From positions 62,001 through 126,000 of the forward strand of contig NZ_JAUSSK010000002.1 of assembly GCF_030812295.1 (NCBI RefSeq): DNA of 64,000 bases, written 5' to 3'. Every line of letters starts with the position of its first letter. The stretch's first letter is position 1. The translations under genes were made by a program, and so were the position numbers. This DNA is from Luteibacter jiangsuensis (GTDB taxonomy: Bacteria; Pseudomonadota; Gammaproteobacteria; Xanthomonadales; Rhodanobacteraceae). The notes under the pieces were generated by a model. It was not told the DNA's origin and did no database searches. It saw nothing but the letters and a program-made list of their open reading frames with translations. This document shows positions 18,124 to 28,582 of the stretch, piece after piece.

Positions 18124-19047
18124 ATGAACAGCCCCCGCCCGAAACCGACGATCCGACGCGGCGCGCTCCTCGCCCTCGGCTTACTGGCCGGCACGGCCCT
18201 CGCCGACACGCCAGTGGACACGAACCGGCCGTTCGACCACTACAGCTGGGTGACCAGCCACAACGCCTTCACCAGCAATGGCCTGTTCCCCAACCAGACC
18301 GAGACGGTGGGCCAGCAACTGGCCGGAGGCGTGCGCGGACTGATGCTCGACCTGCATTCCAGCCAGGGACGCGTACGGCTCTGCCACAACGTATGCGCAG
18401 GCCAGGCGCAACCCCTCGCCGACCTAGTCAACGAGGTGCTCTTGCCGTTCCTGGAAAGCGACCCCGACGCGATCGTCAGCCTGCACCTGGACGATTTCAC
18501 CGATGCGAAGGATCTGGTCATCGAACTCGGGAAGTCTCCGGGCCTGATGGGAAAGACCTTCGATCCCCATGCATGGCCGACACCGGAATGGCCCACGCCC
18601 GAGGACATCGTCGAGAGCGGGCAGCGCGTGCTCATCTTCAGCCTCAAACGCGACAACAGTGGGACCCTGATGACCCGCGCGGGTGCGATCCACATCATGC
18701 CGAGCGAGGACTTCACGGTGGAAAACTACTGGAGCCTCGGCGCGACGCCCCTGACCCACGACAACAGCTGTCACAGTCGCTGGGACACGCCCCTATCGCG
18801 CAGGGAGATCCCGGGCAAACCCGGCTGGCGGCCATTGTTCACGATGAACCAGTTCCATGGAGCGCCGTTCGAAAGCCATGCCCGCAGCGACAACGATTTC
18901 GACCGGCTCCAGAGCCGGTATCTCGATCATTGCCGCCCCTCCGCACGACGCAAACCGAACTTCGTCGCCGTGGATTTCCACCAGCACGGCGATACCGCGC
19001 GCTTCGTGAACTGGCTCACGCGGTCGGCGCCGGACGAACTGCCGTGA
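18124..19047 (+). CDS. Secreted PI-PLC X-domain-containing phosphodiesterase
   Basis: A 307-aa protein with a signal peptide (RRGALLALGLLAGTALA-D). The phosphatidylinositol-specific phospholipase C X-domain is indicated by SHNAF (His46), GGVRGLMLDLH and LCHN (His88), the positions of the two catalytic histidines in the family. Bacterial members cleave PI or GPI anchors of host or environmental lipids without calcium. GGAAGC precedes the ATG. It is a single gene, convergent with the tdk operon. Whether phosphoinositides are its real substrate is not shown by sequence. Confidence 0.87.
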   Translation: MNSPRPKPTIRRGALLALGLLAGTALADTPVDTNRPFDHYSWVTSHNAFTSNGLFPNQTETVGQQLAGGVRGLMLDLHSSQGRVRLCHNVCAGQAQPLADLVNEVLLPFLESDPDAIVSLHLDDFTDAKDLVIELGKSPGLMGKTFDPHAWPTPEWPTPEDIVESGQRVLIFSLKRDNSGTLMTRAGAIHIMPSEDFTVENYWSLGATPLTHDNSCHSRWDTPLSRREIPGKPGWRPLFTMNQFHGAPFESHARSDNDFDRLQSRYLDHCRPSARRKPNFVAVDFHQHGDTARFVNWLTRSAPDELP

Positions 19048-19053
19048 ACCGGA

Positions 19054-19827
19054 TCAGTCCGGCCAGCGCATGTCCGCATGGGAGTTGTTGAAAGCGGGGT
19101 CTTCTTCATTGCCGGACAAGGTCACCGCCAATCCCCCCGGCACGCCGTCGACATCGATCGTCTGCGCGGGATCGAAATGCGCACCCAAGGCCCCTAACTC
19201 CACGAAACGCTCGGCCAACGCGCCGGCACGATCGATCTCGCGATCGGGTACGTTGGCGAGACTGATGTCCGGACGACCGAACTTGCGCATGCCGCGTGTG
19301 CGAATCCAGGAACGCCCCTTGGATTCTTCGGGGCTGCACAGGATCAACACGTGGTGGCGAGGGGGCGCGCCGCCCTGTACCAGGTAGTGCTCCCGCCAGC
19401 CTGCGGCGTCGAACAACGTGAGGATCTGGGGATCGACGACCGCCTTGCCACCGATGTCGGTCAGCGCGGCAACCACGCCGAGCGTGTCGCGCAGGTAGTC
19501 CAGGCGCTCGCGATCGGCGAAGCGGCCACGGATGGCCACGACATGCGGAGCGGCCTTGGCCGCCTGGAAGGCTTCCGGATTGTCTTCGCGCAAGAGTTCG
19601 CCGAGCGCACCGGACAGGGGATAGCCTTCCCAGCGCGCGAGGACCGAATTCTGGAAGCGCTGCAACTCCACGCCTTCCGGCAACCCCGGGCTGCCGTAGC
19701 GGGCGGCGGGAATGGCCAGGTCCTCGGCGAAGGCACCGAACACGAAGAACAGCAAGACCGCCTGCTCGTCACTCGGCTTCCAATAGGGGCGCGGCCATTC
19801 GGCGGCTTGGGGCGTCGTCTCGGTCAC
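19054..19827 (-). CDS. Conserved hypothetical protein coupled to tdk
   Basis: A 257-aa soluble protein of no family I recognise. It has no signal peptide or membrane segment. Notable patches are [17 protein letters not shown] near the start, [23 protein letters not shown], and an acidic C-terminus. Its ATG overlaps the tdk stop by four bases, so the two are translationally coupled. That is the only functional hint. Confidence 0.8.
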   Translation of the reverse strand: MTETTPQAAEWPRPYWKPSDEQAVLLFFVFGAFAEDLAIPAARYGSPGLPEGVELQRFQNSVLARWEGYPLSGALGELLREDNPEAFQAAKAAPHVVAIRGRFADRERLDYLRDTLGVVAALTDIGGKAVVDPQILTLFDAAGWREHYLVQGGAPPRHHVLILCSPEESKGRSWIRTRGMRKFGRPDISLANVPDREIDRAGALAERFVELGALGAHFDPAQTIDVDGVPGGLAVTLSGNEEDPAFNNSHADMRWPD

Positions 19828-20477
19828 GCGTGGCTTCCTTCGTCGGGATCGTTTTCTCCGAGCGGCAGCACCGATTGCTGCAACTCGATACGGCCGTCAC
19901 CGCCGGTAATGCTCTTGAATTCGGCGCGGCTCACGGAGACATAGCGATCGTTGCCACCGATCTCAACCTGCGGACCCTGGGTCACCGCACGGCCGTGCTC
20001 GTCCACCCGCACCACCATGGTGGCCTTCTTGCCCGAATGGCAGATCGTCTTGATCTCCTCCAGGTTGTCGGCCCAGGCCAGAAGATACTTGCTGCCTTCG
20101 AAAAGCTCGCCACGAAAGTCCGTGCGCAGCCCGTAGGCGAGCACCGGAATGCCCAGGTGGTCGACCACGTCGGAAAGCTGCCAGACCTGAGCCTTGCTCA
20201 TGAACTGGGCTTCATCCACCAACACGCAGTGCAGGGGGCCGCGGCGCTCGATATCCCGCTCCACGAGGCCGAAGATATCGTCCTCGCCGCCGAAACGCAT
20301 CGCCCGGGCCTGCAAGCCGATACGCGAGGCCACGATGCCTTCGCCATAGCGATGATCCAGCGCCGGCGTGAGAATGAGCGTGCGCATGCCGCGCTCGTGG
20401 TAGTTGTGCGCGCTTTGCAGCAGGGTCGTGGTCTTGCCGGCGTTCATCGCCGAGTAATAGAAGTAGAGCTTGGCCAT
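19824..20477 (-). CDS. tdk: Thymidine kinase (type II)
   Basis: A 217-aa salvage enzyme phosphorylating thymidine to dTMP. It begins [17 protein letters not shown] with the P-loop and has VLVDEAQF (Walker B/base catalyst), [11 protein letters not shown] and [12 protein letters not shown]. Compared with E. coli Tdk as I recall it, three of the four zinc-lasso ligands are replaced: ICFCGRK is ICHSGKK here, and VSVCRKH is VSVSRAE. The lid may therefore fold without zinc. The start at 20477 is set by homology; upstream codons are poor. It precedes an unknown gene with a four-base overlap. Confidence 0.95.
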   Translation of the reverse strand: MAKLYFYYSAMNAGKTTTLLQSAHNYHERGMRTLILTPALDHRYGEGIVASRIGLQARAMRFGGEDDIFGLVERDIERRGPLHCVLVDEAQFMSKAQVWQLSDVVDHLGIPVLAYGLRTDFRGELFEGSKYLLAWADNLEEIKTICHSGKKATMVVRVDEHGRAVTQGPQVEIGGNDRYVSVSRAEFKSITGGDGRIELQQSVLPLGENDPDEGSHA

Positions 20478-20595
20478 GCGGTCGGTCCGGTGCGTGACCG
20501 GGCATGGTACCGCCAAGGCCGCCGGCCGGCATACGGCCCGCCTCCCCACCTGCTAACATCCGTGGCCTCGTCCGCCTGTCCTACGGCCGATCCCG

Positions 20596-22590
20596 ATGCT
20601 CAACCCGCAACAACACGCGGCCGTCGAATACTGCGACGGTCCCCTCCTCGTGCTGGCCGGCGCCGGCTCCGGCAAGACCCGCGTCATCACGGAAAAAATC
20701 TCCCATCTCATCTCGCGCCGGCACCTGGCCGCGGAAAAGATCGCCGCCATCACCTTCACCAACAAGGCGGCGAAGGAGATGCGCGAGCGCGTCGGCAGGC
20801 TCATTTCCGACGATGCCGCGAAAGCACTTACCGTCTGCACCTTCCACGCGCTGGGCTTGAAGTTCCTGCAGATCGAGCACGAGCGCGCGCGATTGCGGCG
20901 CGGCTTCTCCGTGCTCGACGCCGACGACAGTTCCAACATGATCAAGGAACTGTCGCCCAAGGGGGTGAAGCCGGAGGTCATCCAGGGCATCCGCAACCTC
21001 GTTGGCCGCGCAAAGAATGCCGGGCTCACGCCCGAGGAAGCCATGGCTTCGGCGCGAAGCCCGCGCGAGATCGAGGCCGCGACGATCTACGACCTCTACC
21101 AGCAGCGCCTGGCCGCCTTCAACGCGGTGGACTTCGACGACCTGATCCGCCTGCCCCTGCGCATCCTCGAAAGCGATGCCGATGCGCGCGCCATCTGGCA
21201 GGAACGGTTGCGCTACCTGCTGGTGGACGAATACCAGGACACCAACGACGCGCAATACCGCCTGCTCAAGGCGCTCTCCGGCCCGAAGGCGCGATTCACC
21301 TGTGTCGGCGACGACGACCAGAGCATCTACGCATGGCGCGGCGCCAACCCGGAAAACATCGACCAGCTCGGCCGCGATTTCCCGCAACTGCGTGTCATCA
21401 AGCTGGAACAGAACTACCGCTGCGCGAAGCGCATCCTGCGCGCGGCGAATAAGTTGATCGCGAACAACCCGCACGTGCACGAGAAAAAGCTGTGGAGCGA
21501 CCACGTCGAGGGTCCACCCATCCGCGTCATCGAGTGCAAGGACAACGAGCACGAAGCCGAGCGCATCGCCGCCATTGCGGCGAACCTGCATGAAAAGTAC
21601 AAGGAAAAGGGCATCCGCTGGGATGATTTCTGCATCCTGTATCGCGGCAATTTCCAGGCCCGTGCCATCGAGAAGGCCTTGCGCCTGGCACGCGTGCCGT
21701 ACCACCTGAGCGGCGCGCTCTCGTTCCTCGACCGCGCGGAGGTGAAGGACATCCTTTGTTACCTTCGCCTGCTCACCAATCCCACCGACGACGCGGCCTT
21801 CCTCCGCGTGGTGAACGTACCGAAGCGCGAGATCGGGGCCACGTCGCTGGAGAAGCTCGGCCAGATGGCCCAGGCGAGAAACGCCTCACTGCTCGACGCG
21901 GCGCGGAGCGACGCCGCGCTGAAGAACATATCGCCGCGTCCTGCGTCGGCACTGGCCGGATTTGCCCGGCTGATGGACGAACTGCGCAGCCACGCCGTGC
22001 ACGAGAGCGCCGCCGAACTCGTCAACATCGTCATCGAGAAAACCGGCTACGGCGCGCAGATCGCCGCGTCCACACCCGACGAAGCGCTCCGCGAACGCCG
22101 TCTCGGCAACCTGCGCGAGTTGGTGGACTGGTTCCGCGCGATGGGCAAGGACGGCGGCCGGACCGGCGATATCGCCGCCCAGCTGGCGCTGCTCAGCCAT
22201 GCCGATCGTGACGATCCGGGCAATGCGCTACGCATGATGACCCTGCATTCGGCCAAGGGGCTGGAATTCCGCTTCGTCTTCATCGTCGGTTGCGAGGACG
22301 GCACGCTGCCGCATGAAGGCGCGATCGACGAGGGCCGCCTCGATGAGGAACGGCGCCTGATGTACGTAGGCATCACGCGGGCCAAGGAAATGCTGACCTT
22401 GTCGTTCGCGGCGCGGTCACGCAAGTATGGAGAGATCCTCAACAACGATCCCAGCCGCTTCCTCGAGGAACTTCCGCAGGACGACCTGCACTGGGATGGC
22501 AAGGACCCCGATGCCGATGCCGAGGTGAAGAAGGAAACCGCCGAGACGCACATGGCGAGGATCAGGGCGATGCTGGCCGGCGGCGCCTGA
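20596..22590 (+). CDS. rep: ATP-dependent DNA helicase Rep (UvrD/Rep family)
   Basis: A 664-aa superfamily-1A 3′–5′ helicase that helps replication forks past obstacles. Motif I is AGAGSGKT, Ia ITFTNKAAKEM, II VDEYQDTN, III GDDDQSIYAWRGA, IV QNYR, V TLHSAKGLEF and VI YVGITRAKE. LNPQQHAAVEYCDGP at the N-terminus is characteristic of Rep rather than UvrD. It stands alone, divergent from tdk. Confidence 0.95.
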   Translation: MLNPQQHAAVEYCDGPLLVLAGAGSGKTRVITEKISHLISRRHLAAEKIAAITFTNKAAKEMRERVGRLISDDAAKALTVCTFHALGLKFLQIEHERARLRRGFSVLDADDSSNMIKELSPKGVKPEVIQGIRNLVGRAKNAGLTPEEAMASARSPREIEAATIYDLYQQRLAAFNAVDFDDLIRLPLRILESDADARAIWQERLRYLLVDEYQDTNDAQYRLLKALSGPKARFTCVGDDDQSIYAWRGANPENIDQLGRDFPQLRVIKLEQNYRCAKRILRAANKLIANNPHVHEKKLWSDHVEGPPIRVIECKDNEHEAERIAAIAANLHEKYKEKGIRWDDFCILYRGNFQARAIEKALRLARVPYHLSGALSFLDRAEVKDILCYLRLLTNPTDDAAFLRVVNVPKREIGATSLEKLGQMAQARNASLLDAARSDAALKNISPRPASALAGFARLMDELRSHAVHESAAELVNIVIEKTGYGAQIAASTPDEALRERRLGNLRELVDWFRAMGKDGGRTGDIAAQLALLSHADRDDPGNALRMMTLHSAKGLEFRFVFIVGCEDGTLPHEGAIDEGRLDEERRLMYVGITRAKEMLTLSFAARSRKYGEILNNDPSRFLEELPQDDLHWDGKDPDADAEVKKETAETHMARIRAMLAGGA

Positions 22591-22603
22591 CGTCGGCCTC
22601 GGC

Positions 22604-23623
22604 TCAGATGAGCTTTTCGGCTTCGAGCTCGCTCTTCATGTAAGCGTAGTAGATCGGCGCGGCCACGAGTCCCGCCAGGCCGAAAGCCGCCTCGAACACC
22701 AGCATCGCCACGAGCAACTCCCACGTACGCGCCCGGATCTGGCCGCCGACGATACGCGCGTTGAGGAAATACTCCAGCTTGTGCACCACGATCAGGAAGC
22801 CCAGCGCGGCCACGCCCACCCATAGCGAGACGGACAGCGCCGCGATGGTCACCATCGTGTTCGAAATGAGATTGCCCACGACCGGCAGCAGGCCCGTCAC
22901 GAAGGTGACGAGCACCATCGTCTTCGCCAGTGGCACGTGCACGCCGAAGGACGGAAGTGCGATGAGAAGGAAGATCGCAGCCAGCGTGGTATTGATGGCG
23001 GAGATCTTGAGCTGGGCGAAGATGATGTTGTGAAACGCATGGGCCAGCCGCATGGCGCGCGTCGCCAACTCGAACGACAACGGCTTTGCAGGCCGTCCGC
23101 CCGCCCCATGCGTCACCGCGACGATCGCTCCGAGAACGAGTCCGATCAGGATGTGCGCGAACACGCGTGCGGTCGTGGTGCCTGCCAGGCGCAGGTCGCC
23201 CGAATGCTCATGCATCCAGGCCATGCCCTGCTCGCGGAAGTCGACGAAGCTATCGGGAAGCCGCGAGGTAAGCCATGGCGGTAACTGTTCGTGCGCCTTG
23301 CTGAGCAGGGGCAGCAACTTGCTGTCCCACAGCTCCTGGGGATCGCCGATGTCGCTGCGGTAGAACGACAAGGCCGCGACGACCATGAGGATGATCGCGC
23401 CAACCACGACCACGGTGACCACCCCGACCGCTATCAGCCGCGCGCGCTCGCCGGGAATGATGCGCCGGATCAGCGGCGTAAGCGCCTCGACCACCTCATA
23501 CACCAGCAATCCGGCGAGCAGGGCGGAGATCAGGTGGAGCATCAGGATGCCCCACAGCGCCAGGGCCGTCAGCAGGTAGGTGGCGATCCGGATGCTGCGG
23601 GGACCGTGCGGGATACCCGCCAT
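22604..23623 (-). CDS. AI-2E family transporter (first of tandem pair)
   Basis: A 339-aa polytopic inner-membrane protein of the AI-2E/TqsA/PerM family, with hydrophobic segments at both ends and in the middle. The family helix-loop HNIIFAQLKISAINTTLAA and the GLLPVVGNLISNT block are clear. Some members export autoinducer-2 and others exchange sodium/protons or are of unknown function. The ATG at 23623 sits nine bases after GAGGAG. The neighbour upstream is a close paralogue. Confidence 0.9.
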   Translation of the reverse strand: MAGIPHGPRSIRIATYLLTALALWGILMLHLISALLAGLLVYEVVEALTPLIRRIIPGERARLIAVGVVTVVVVGAIILMVVAALSFYRSDIGDPQELWDSKLLPLLSKAHEQLPPWLTSRLPDSFVDFREQGMAWMHEHSGDLRLAGTTTARVFAHILIGLVLGAIVAVTHGAGGRPAKPLSFELATRAMRLAHAFHNIIFAQLKISAINTTLAAIFLLIALPSFGVHVPLAKTMVLVTFVTGLLPVVGNLISNTMVTIAALSVSLWVGVAALGFLIVVHKLEYFLNARIVGGQIRARTWELLVAMLVFEAAFGLAGLVAAPIYYAYMKSELEAEKLI

Positions 23624-23674
23624 ATATTGCAACTCCTCGAAGGTGGCGCGATTCCAGCAGCCGGGGGATGAACG

Positions 23675-24694
23675 CTAGATCAAGCGCTCCGCTTCCAGTT
23701 CGGCCTTCAGGTACGCGTAGAAGATCGGCGCGGCCACCACGCCGGGGAGCCCGAAGGCGGCTTCGAACAGCAGCATGGCTACCAGCAACTCCCACGCCCG
23801 CGCACGGATCTGGCCGCCGACGATGCGCGCGTTGAGGAAGTATTCGAACTTGTGGATGACCACGAGGAAGGCCAGCGCCCCCAATCCCACATACAGCGAT
23901 ACCGACAGACCGACGATGGTGATCGCCGTGTTCGACAAGAGGTTGCCGATGACCGGTAGCAATCCGACCACGAAGGTGATCACGATCAGTGTCTTGGTCA
24001 ACGGCAGGTGCACGCCGAACAACGGCAATACGCAGAGCAGATAGATCGCCGTGAACAGCGTGTTGAACAGCGAGATCTTGATCTGGGCAAAGACGATGTT
24101 GTGGAAGGCGTCGGCGAGCCGGGCGCTGCGCAGGCTGAGTTCCGCCGCGAAAGGACCTATCTGGTGGGTGGGCCGGGCGCGGCTCAGTGCGATGATCGCG
24201 CCGAGCACCAGGCCGATGATGATGTGGACGAGGACACGCGCGGCCTCCTTCCCGGCCAGTTGCAGGGTCACGGCATGCGAACGCATCCAGTCCATCGCGG
24301 TGATGCGAAGGGCATCCACGCTGTCCGGCAGGCGCTCGACCACGGCCTGCGGCAATTGCTGGCGAGCGCGCTCCACCACGGGCATGAGCTTGTTCTGCCA
24401 GAGGTCTTCCGGATTGCCGATCTCGTTGCGGAAGAAACTGATGCCACCGAGGATGAGCAAGGTGAGCAAGCCGACGACGATCACGCCGACGAGGGCGACG
24501 GCCAATACGCGCGCACGGTCGCCCGAGAGCTTCCGCCCCATGAGGGGCGCCGTGGACACCACGACCTCGTAGACCAGCAGGCCCGCGAGCAAGGCAGGCA
24601 GCAGGCGCAGGTAGAGGACGAGGAAAAGGCCGAGTCCGGCGGCAATGTAGCTGGCGATGCGCACGGCGTGCGTCCGCGAAGGGGCGGCTTCCAT
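23675..24694 (-). CDS. AI-2E family transporter (second of tandem pair)
   Basis: A 339-aa polytopic inner-membrane protein with the same layout as its downstream neighbour. Blocks such as YEVV, HNIVFAQIKIS, GLLPVIGNLLSNT and YFLNARIVGGQIRAR are shared almost word for word. The two genes are 51 bases apart on the same strand, so they are probably co-transcribed and arose by duplication. The substrate is unknown. The two might form hetero-oligomers. Confidence 0.9.
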   Translation of the reverse strand: MEAAPSRTHAVRIASYIAAGLGLFLVLYLRLLPALLAGLLVYEVVVSTAPLMGRKLSGDRARVLAVALVGVIVVGLLTLLILGGISFFRNEIGNPEDLWQNKLMPVVERARQQLPQAVVERLPDSVDALRITAMDWMRSHAVTLQLAGKEAARVLVHIIIGLVLGAIIALSRARPTHQIGPFAAELSLRSARLADAFHNIVFAQIKISLFNTLFTAIYLLCVLPLFGVHLPLTKTLIVITFVVGLLPVIGNLLSNTAITIVGLSVSLYVGLGALAFLVVIHKFEYFLNARIVGGQIRARAWELLVAMLLFEAAFGLPGVVAAPIFYAYLKAELEAERLI

Positions 24695-24837
24695 GAGCGG
24701 TCTCGTCGTGGATGAGGGCGCAGTCTGTCAGGACGCGGGGTGGTCGCGCCAGAGGCGTGCCGCCGTCGTCATGCTGTCGTAAACTGCCCCGACAATCGCC
24801 GCCCCACGGGCGCGATGCCTGTTTGCCAGGGGTTCCC

Positions 24838-25746
24838 ATGATGAAGTTCGTCCCGGCCGCGCTCGCGGCTGTCCTTGCCCTCGCCGGCTGCGCCCATGCA
24901 CCGCAGGCCGCGGCACCGGTTCCCACCGCCACTGCCGTGGCGCCCGCCGACGCTCCCGCCCCGGGGCCGTCCGCCGATGACAACCTGAACGCGGTGGCGT
25001 GGTCGCAGAACGCCAGCGAGCACGACTTCATCTACCTGCAAACCTTCCGCGACGCGCGGGAGAAACTTCTCAAGGCGAAGAACGACCCCAACTGGGATGC
25101 GCTGCCGAAGGATGATCGCGCCGTCCATCCTTCGCTGAAAGGGCGGAAACCGGCCGTGGTGCTGGACATCGACGAAACCGTGCTCGACAACTCGCCTTAC
25201 CAGGCACGCCTGATCCGTTCGGGCGGCGAGTTCAACGAGGCCGAGTGGGCCGCCTGGTGCAACGAGGCGATCGCCCGGCCACTGCCGGGGGCCCTCGAGT
25301 TCACGAAGTTCGCGGCGGACCATGGTATCGCGGTGATCTACATTTCCAATCGCGCGAAGGATCTCGACGACGCCACGCTCGCCAACCTGCGGTCCGCGGG
25401 TTTCCCCGTGGCTGGCAAACAATCCTTCCTCGGCCTGGGCACCTTCGTCGAGGGCTGCGAACAGGTCGGTAGCGAAAAGGGTTGCAGACGCCAGCTCGTG
25501 GCCAGGGACTATCGGGTGCTGATGCAGTTCGGCGACCAGATCGGAGACTTCGCCAACGTGCCGGGCAACACCGCCGACGGCCGCGCGAAGGCCATGGCTC
25601 CCTATACCGCCTGGATCGGCGAGCGCTGGTTCGTGCTGCCGAATCCGACCTACGGCGCCTGGGAATCGGCTCTCTTCGACAACGACTACAACCTGCCCCG
25701 CAACGAGCGGCGCCAGAAGAAAATGGACTCGCTTCGCATCAAATAA
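24838..25746 (+). CDS. Lipoprotein e(P4)-type HAD acid phosphatase / 5′-nucleotidase
   Basis: A 302-aa lipoprotein with lipobox LAGC (acylated Cys18), a low-complexity Ala/Pro linker to about residue 45, then a class C acid phosphatase domain. The nucleophile motif VVLDIDETVLDN (Asp110, Asp112) and IYISNRAK (motif II) are present, and FGDQIGDF supplies motif III acids. Family members hydrolyse nucleoside monophosphates outside the inner membrane for salvage of nucleosides such as NMN. AGGGG precedes the ATG pair at 24838/24841. Confidence 0.92.
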   Translation: MMKFVPAALAAVLALAGCAHAPQAAAPVPTATAVAPADAPAPGPSADDNLNAVAWSQNASEHDFIYLQTFRDAREKLLKAKNDPNWDALPKDDRAVHPSLKGRKPAVVLDIDETVLDNSPYQARLIRSGGEFNEAEWAAWCNEAIARPLPGALEFTKFAADHGIAVIYISNRAKDLDDATLANLRSAGFPVAGKQSFLGLGTFVEGCEQVGSEKGCRRQLVARDYRVLMQFGDQIGDFANVPGNTADGRAKAMAPYTAWIGERWFVLPNPTYGAWESALFDNDYNLPRNERRQKKMDSLRIK

Positions 25747-25879
25747 ATCAATAAGTTAGATGCGATGACCTGACATATTGCTTTAGCAATGTCGGCCAAC
25801 TATCATCTCTCTCGCCGAAACCTGCGGTGCCCAAAGCAAAGCAGGCAAGGCCATTTCCCTTTCCGGCTTCGGGCTGGAT

Positions 25880-25914
25880 AACCCCGTGAGGCGTCGCGTC
25901 TCCGGGGTTTTTTC
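25880..25914 (+). terminator. Rho-independent terminator downstream of the phosphatase gene
   Basis: AACCCCG (25880–25886) pairs with CGGGGTT (25903–25909), an inner GAGGCG/CGTCTC stem extends it, and a T tract follows. It lies in the 299-base gap between the phosphatase and the first giant gene. I see no other feature in that gap. Confidence 0.85.
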
Positions 25915-26044
25915 TTATGCGCGAACGATCGGCCTGACAGGCCTCGCTTGCATTGCACCCAGTCTTCGCGCGTTCCGCGCCGACGGACCCTCCTGCGGAT
26001 CGTTCCTACACTGCTGCGCTGGATTTCCCACGCAAAGGACGCAG

Positions 26045-28582
26045 CATGGATACGATGCCACCGCAGGCCCCGCCTGCCCTCACCCAGAGTCCGTACGCCG
26101 CGGCCACCGACGCCTTCGATCGCCTCGTCGGCCTGCAAGCCTGGCTGGCCACCCAGACCGCCGCCATGCCCGCCCTGCCCGAGACCTTCGATAACGCCGC
26201 CATCGGCCCCTACCGCGCCGCCGTCGAGTCCTTCTGGCAGGCCCCCGCCGAGGGCTCCGCGGGCGCCTCCCGCCGCGACACGCTCGCCGCCCACCTCGCC
26301 TCCGCCGCCCTCGACCTGGCCCTCCTGGGCCACCACGACGGCACCCTCGATGGCGATGCCCTCGCCCTGGCCCGCGACCTCCGGGCCTCCGGCCCCCTGC
26401 CCGCCCACCTCTCCGTGCGCGAGCCGATGTTCGGCACCACCCCCTACGCCGGCGTCCTCCTCATCCAGGACCTGCGCACCCCCGAGCGCGTCCTGCTCTT
26501 CTCCACCCAGCTCGGCTGGGAGGCCTTCCCCCGCCTCGCCGATGCCCTCGCCGCCCTGGAGCGGCGCGCACGGCGCGGCCTCGCCGACCAGCCCGACCTG
26601 CCCGGCATCGCCCGGCAGCACCTGGCCCACCTCGGCCCGGACCCCTTCGTCACCTCCCGCCCCCTCGCCGGCCCGCCCTTCGATACGCTCGTCCAGCGCC
26701 TGATCGACGTCCAGCGCGACAAGCTCGAGCAGGCCGGCTTCGAGTTCGCCCTGGCCCGCGACGGCCAGACCCGCGACGCCGTCCTCACCGATACCGTGTT
26801 CGATGCCTTGCGCCTGGACCGCGCCGTCGACGTGACCGCCCTGCTCGCCGTCCGCCACGGCTCCCTCATGGAGGCCTTCAACACCCAGCGCCTGGCCCGC
26901 GTGCCCGCCGCCGTGGCCCAGCACTGGCGCGAGGCCGAGGACGCCTATCGCTCCACCCTCGCGGCGATCACCACCCGCGAGGCCCAGGCCGGGCTCGCCA
27001 CCCCGCCCTCGCTCACCGACTACGCCACCACCGCCCTGGGCGAGCGGCTGCGCGCCCGGGGGATCACCCACGACCCGGCCGACATCCAGGTCCAGATCGA
27101 TCGCGGCACCGACCCCGCCGCCCGCCTGGAATCGCTCCAAGCCCTCTTCCAGGGCCCTGCCCCCGCCCACATCCGCCTGCTCGACCTCGCCTACCAGAAC
27201 CTCGCCGCCTTCGAGCCGGTCCGCCTCAGCGCCCAGGCCGGCGATGGCACGCCCCTGCCCGCCCTGGACGATGCCGCCATCCGCCAGCTCGTCCGCGACC
27301 TCGACCTGGCCACCCGCTACCCCGCCCTGGTCCAGACCACCTTCCGCACCGGACCCGAGGCGCCCATCCGGCGCGAACACGCCGCCAGCCTGCAGCGCGC
27401 CCACATGGGCCTGCTCGCCGCCGAGGCCCGCCTCTCCTACTACCTCCACGACGCCCCCCGCAGCTTTCGCACCGACCACGCCGAGCGCGGCTACCGCTGG
27501 GTCCAGGCCGCCCTCGACGCCCCCGATCCCGCCCACCGGGCCCGCGTCGAAGGCCACGAGGTCGTCGTCCGCCAGGTCACCTATCGCGGCACCCCCGTGC
27601 GCGACCTCCTCGTCTTCGGCGTGCGCAACCCCGCCAGCGTGCCCAGCATCGTGATGTACACCCCCGATGCCCCCGATGGCATCACCTTCCGCGAGTTCGA
27701 CGACCGCGCCGAGGCCGGGCGCCGCCTCCTCTACCACCCCGCCTTCCGCGAGTACCTGCTCGACCGCCTGCCCGCCGACGAGGCCCGCGTGCTCCCCAAC
27801 GGCAGCGCCCGCGCCTTCGCCGGCGACCACCTCGCCCAGTGGGTCCTGGGCACCAGCGACACCTCCGACTACACCCGCACCGACGTCCGCTTCGAGGAAC
27901 GCGACATCGAGGGCGACTTCCTCCACGCCGCCTACCAGACCGACATCCAGCTCGGCCTGCGCAACGTGCTCACCCTCACCCGCAGCGCCGGGCAGGCCCA
28001 CTGGGCCTGGCTGGTCGACCGCCTCGGCTCGTCCCTCTCCCAGCGCATCCTCCACGACGTGCTCCAGGGCGTGCTCACCGCGCCCGCCCGCGCCGCCCAG
28101 GCCGCCTGGCGCTTCTACGACAACGTCAAGGCCGGCGACCACGCCCACGCCGTCGTCGACTTCGCCGACTTCTACAACGCCTCCCTCGCCGCCGCCGCCC
28201 CCGTCCACGCCCTCGGCTCCGCCCCCCTGGCCCGCGCCATCCTCGGCGCCCGCGTCCGCTTCGCCGGGCGCCTCGTCGAAGCCCGCCCCGCCGTCCAGCC
28301 CGCCGTCGTCTTCGAGGCCGGCTACCTCGCCAAGGGCGTGCACACATCCGCACCGCCCAACGCCCAGGGCATCTTCACCCTCCAGGGCCGCTCCTACATC
28401 GAGCACCGCGGACACCTCTATGGCGTCCGCTACGACCCGCACATCGGCACCTGGCGGCTGAGCCGACCCGGCGGCAACCCCGCCTTCCGCGGACCCGCCA
28501 TCCGCCGCACCGGCGACGGCTCCTGGGCCTTCCACCAACTCGGACCCCGTGGCGGCACCGGACGCGGCGCCCCGGGCGCCCA
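26045..28582 (+). repeat. 2.54-kb near-perfect direct repeat, copy A
   Basis: From the base before the start codon to the second base of codon 846, this DNA matches 36957–39494 without gaps at a constant offset of 10,912 bases. The only difference I find is G27991 versus A38903 (Gly649 versus Glu649). Sequence upstream of both copies is unrelated, and downstream they diverge at once. Recent duplication or gene conversion is implied. Confidence 0.97.

Noticed and set aside
18111-19091. A 326-codon frame overlapping the PI-PLC-like gene
   Set aside because: Arg/Pro-rich out-of-frame sequence. The overlapping frame from 18124 has a signal peptide and both catalytic histidines.
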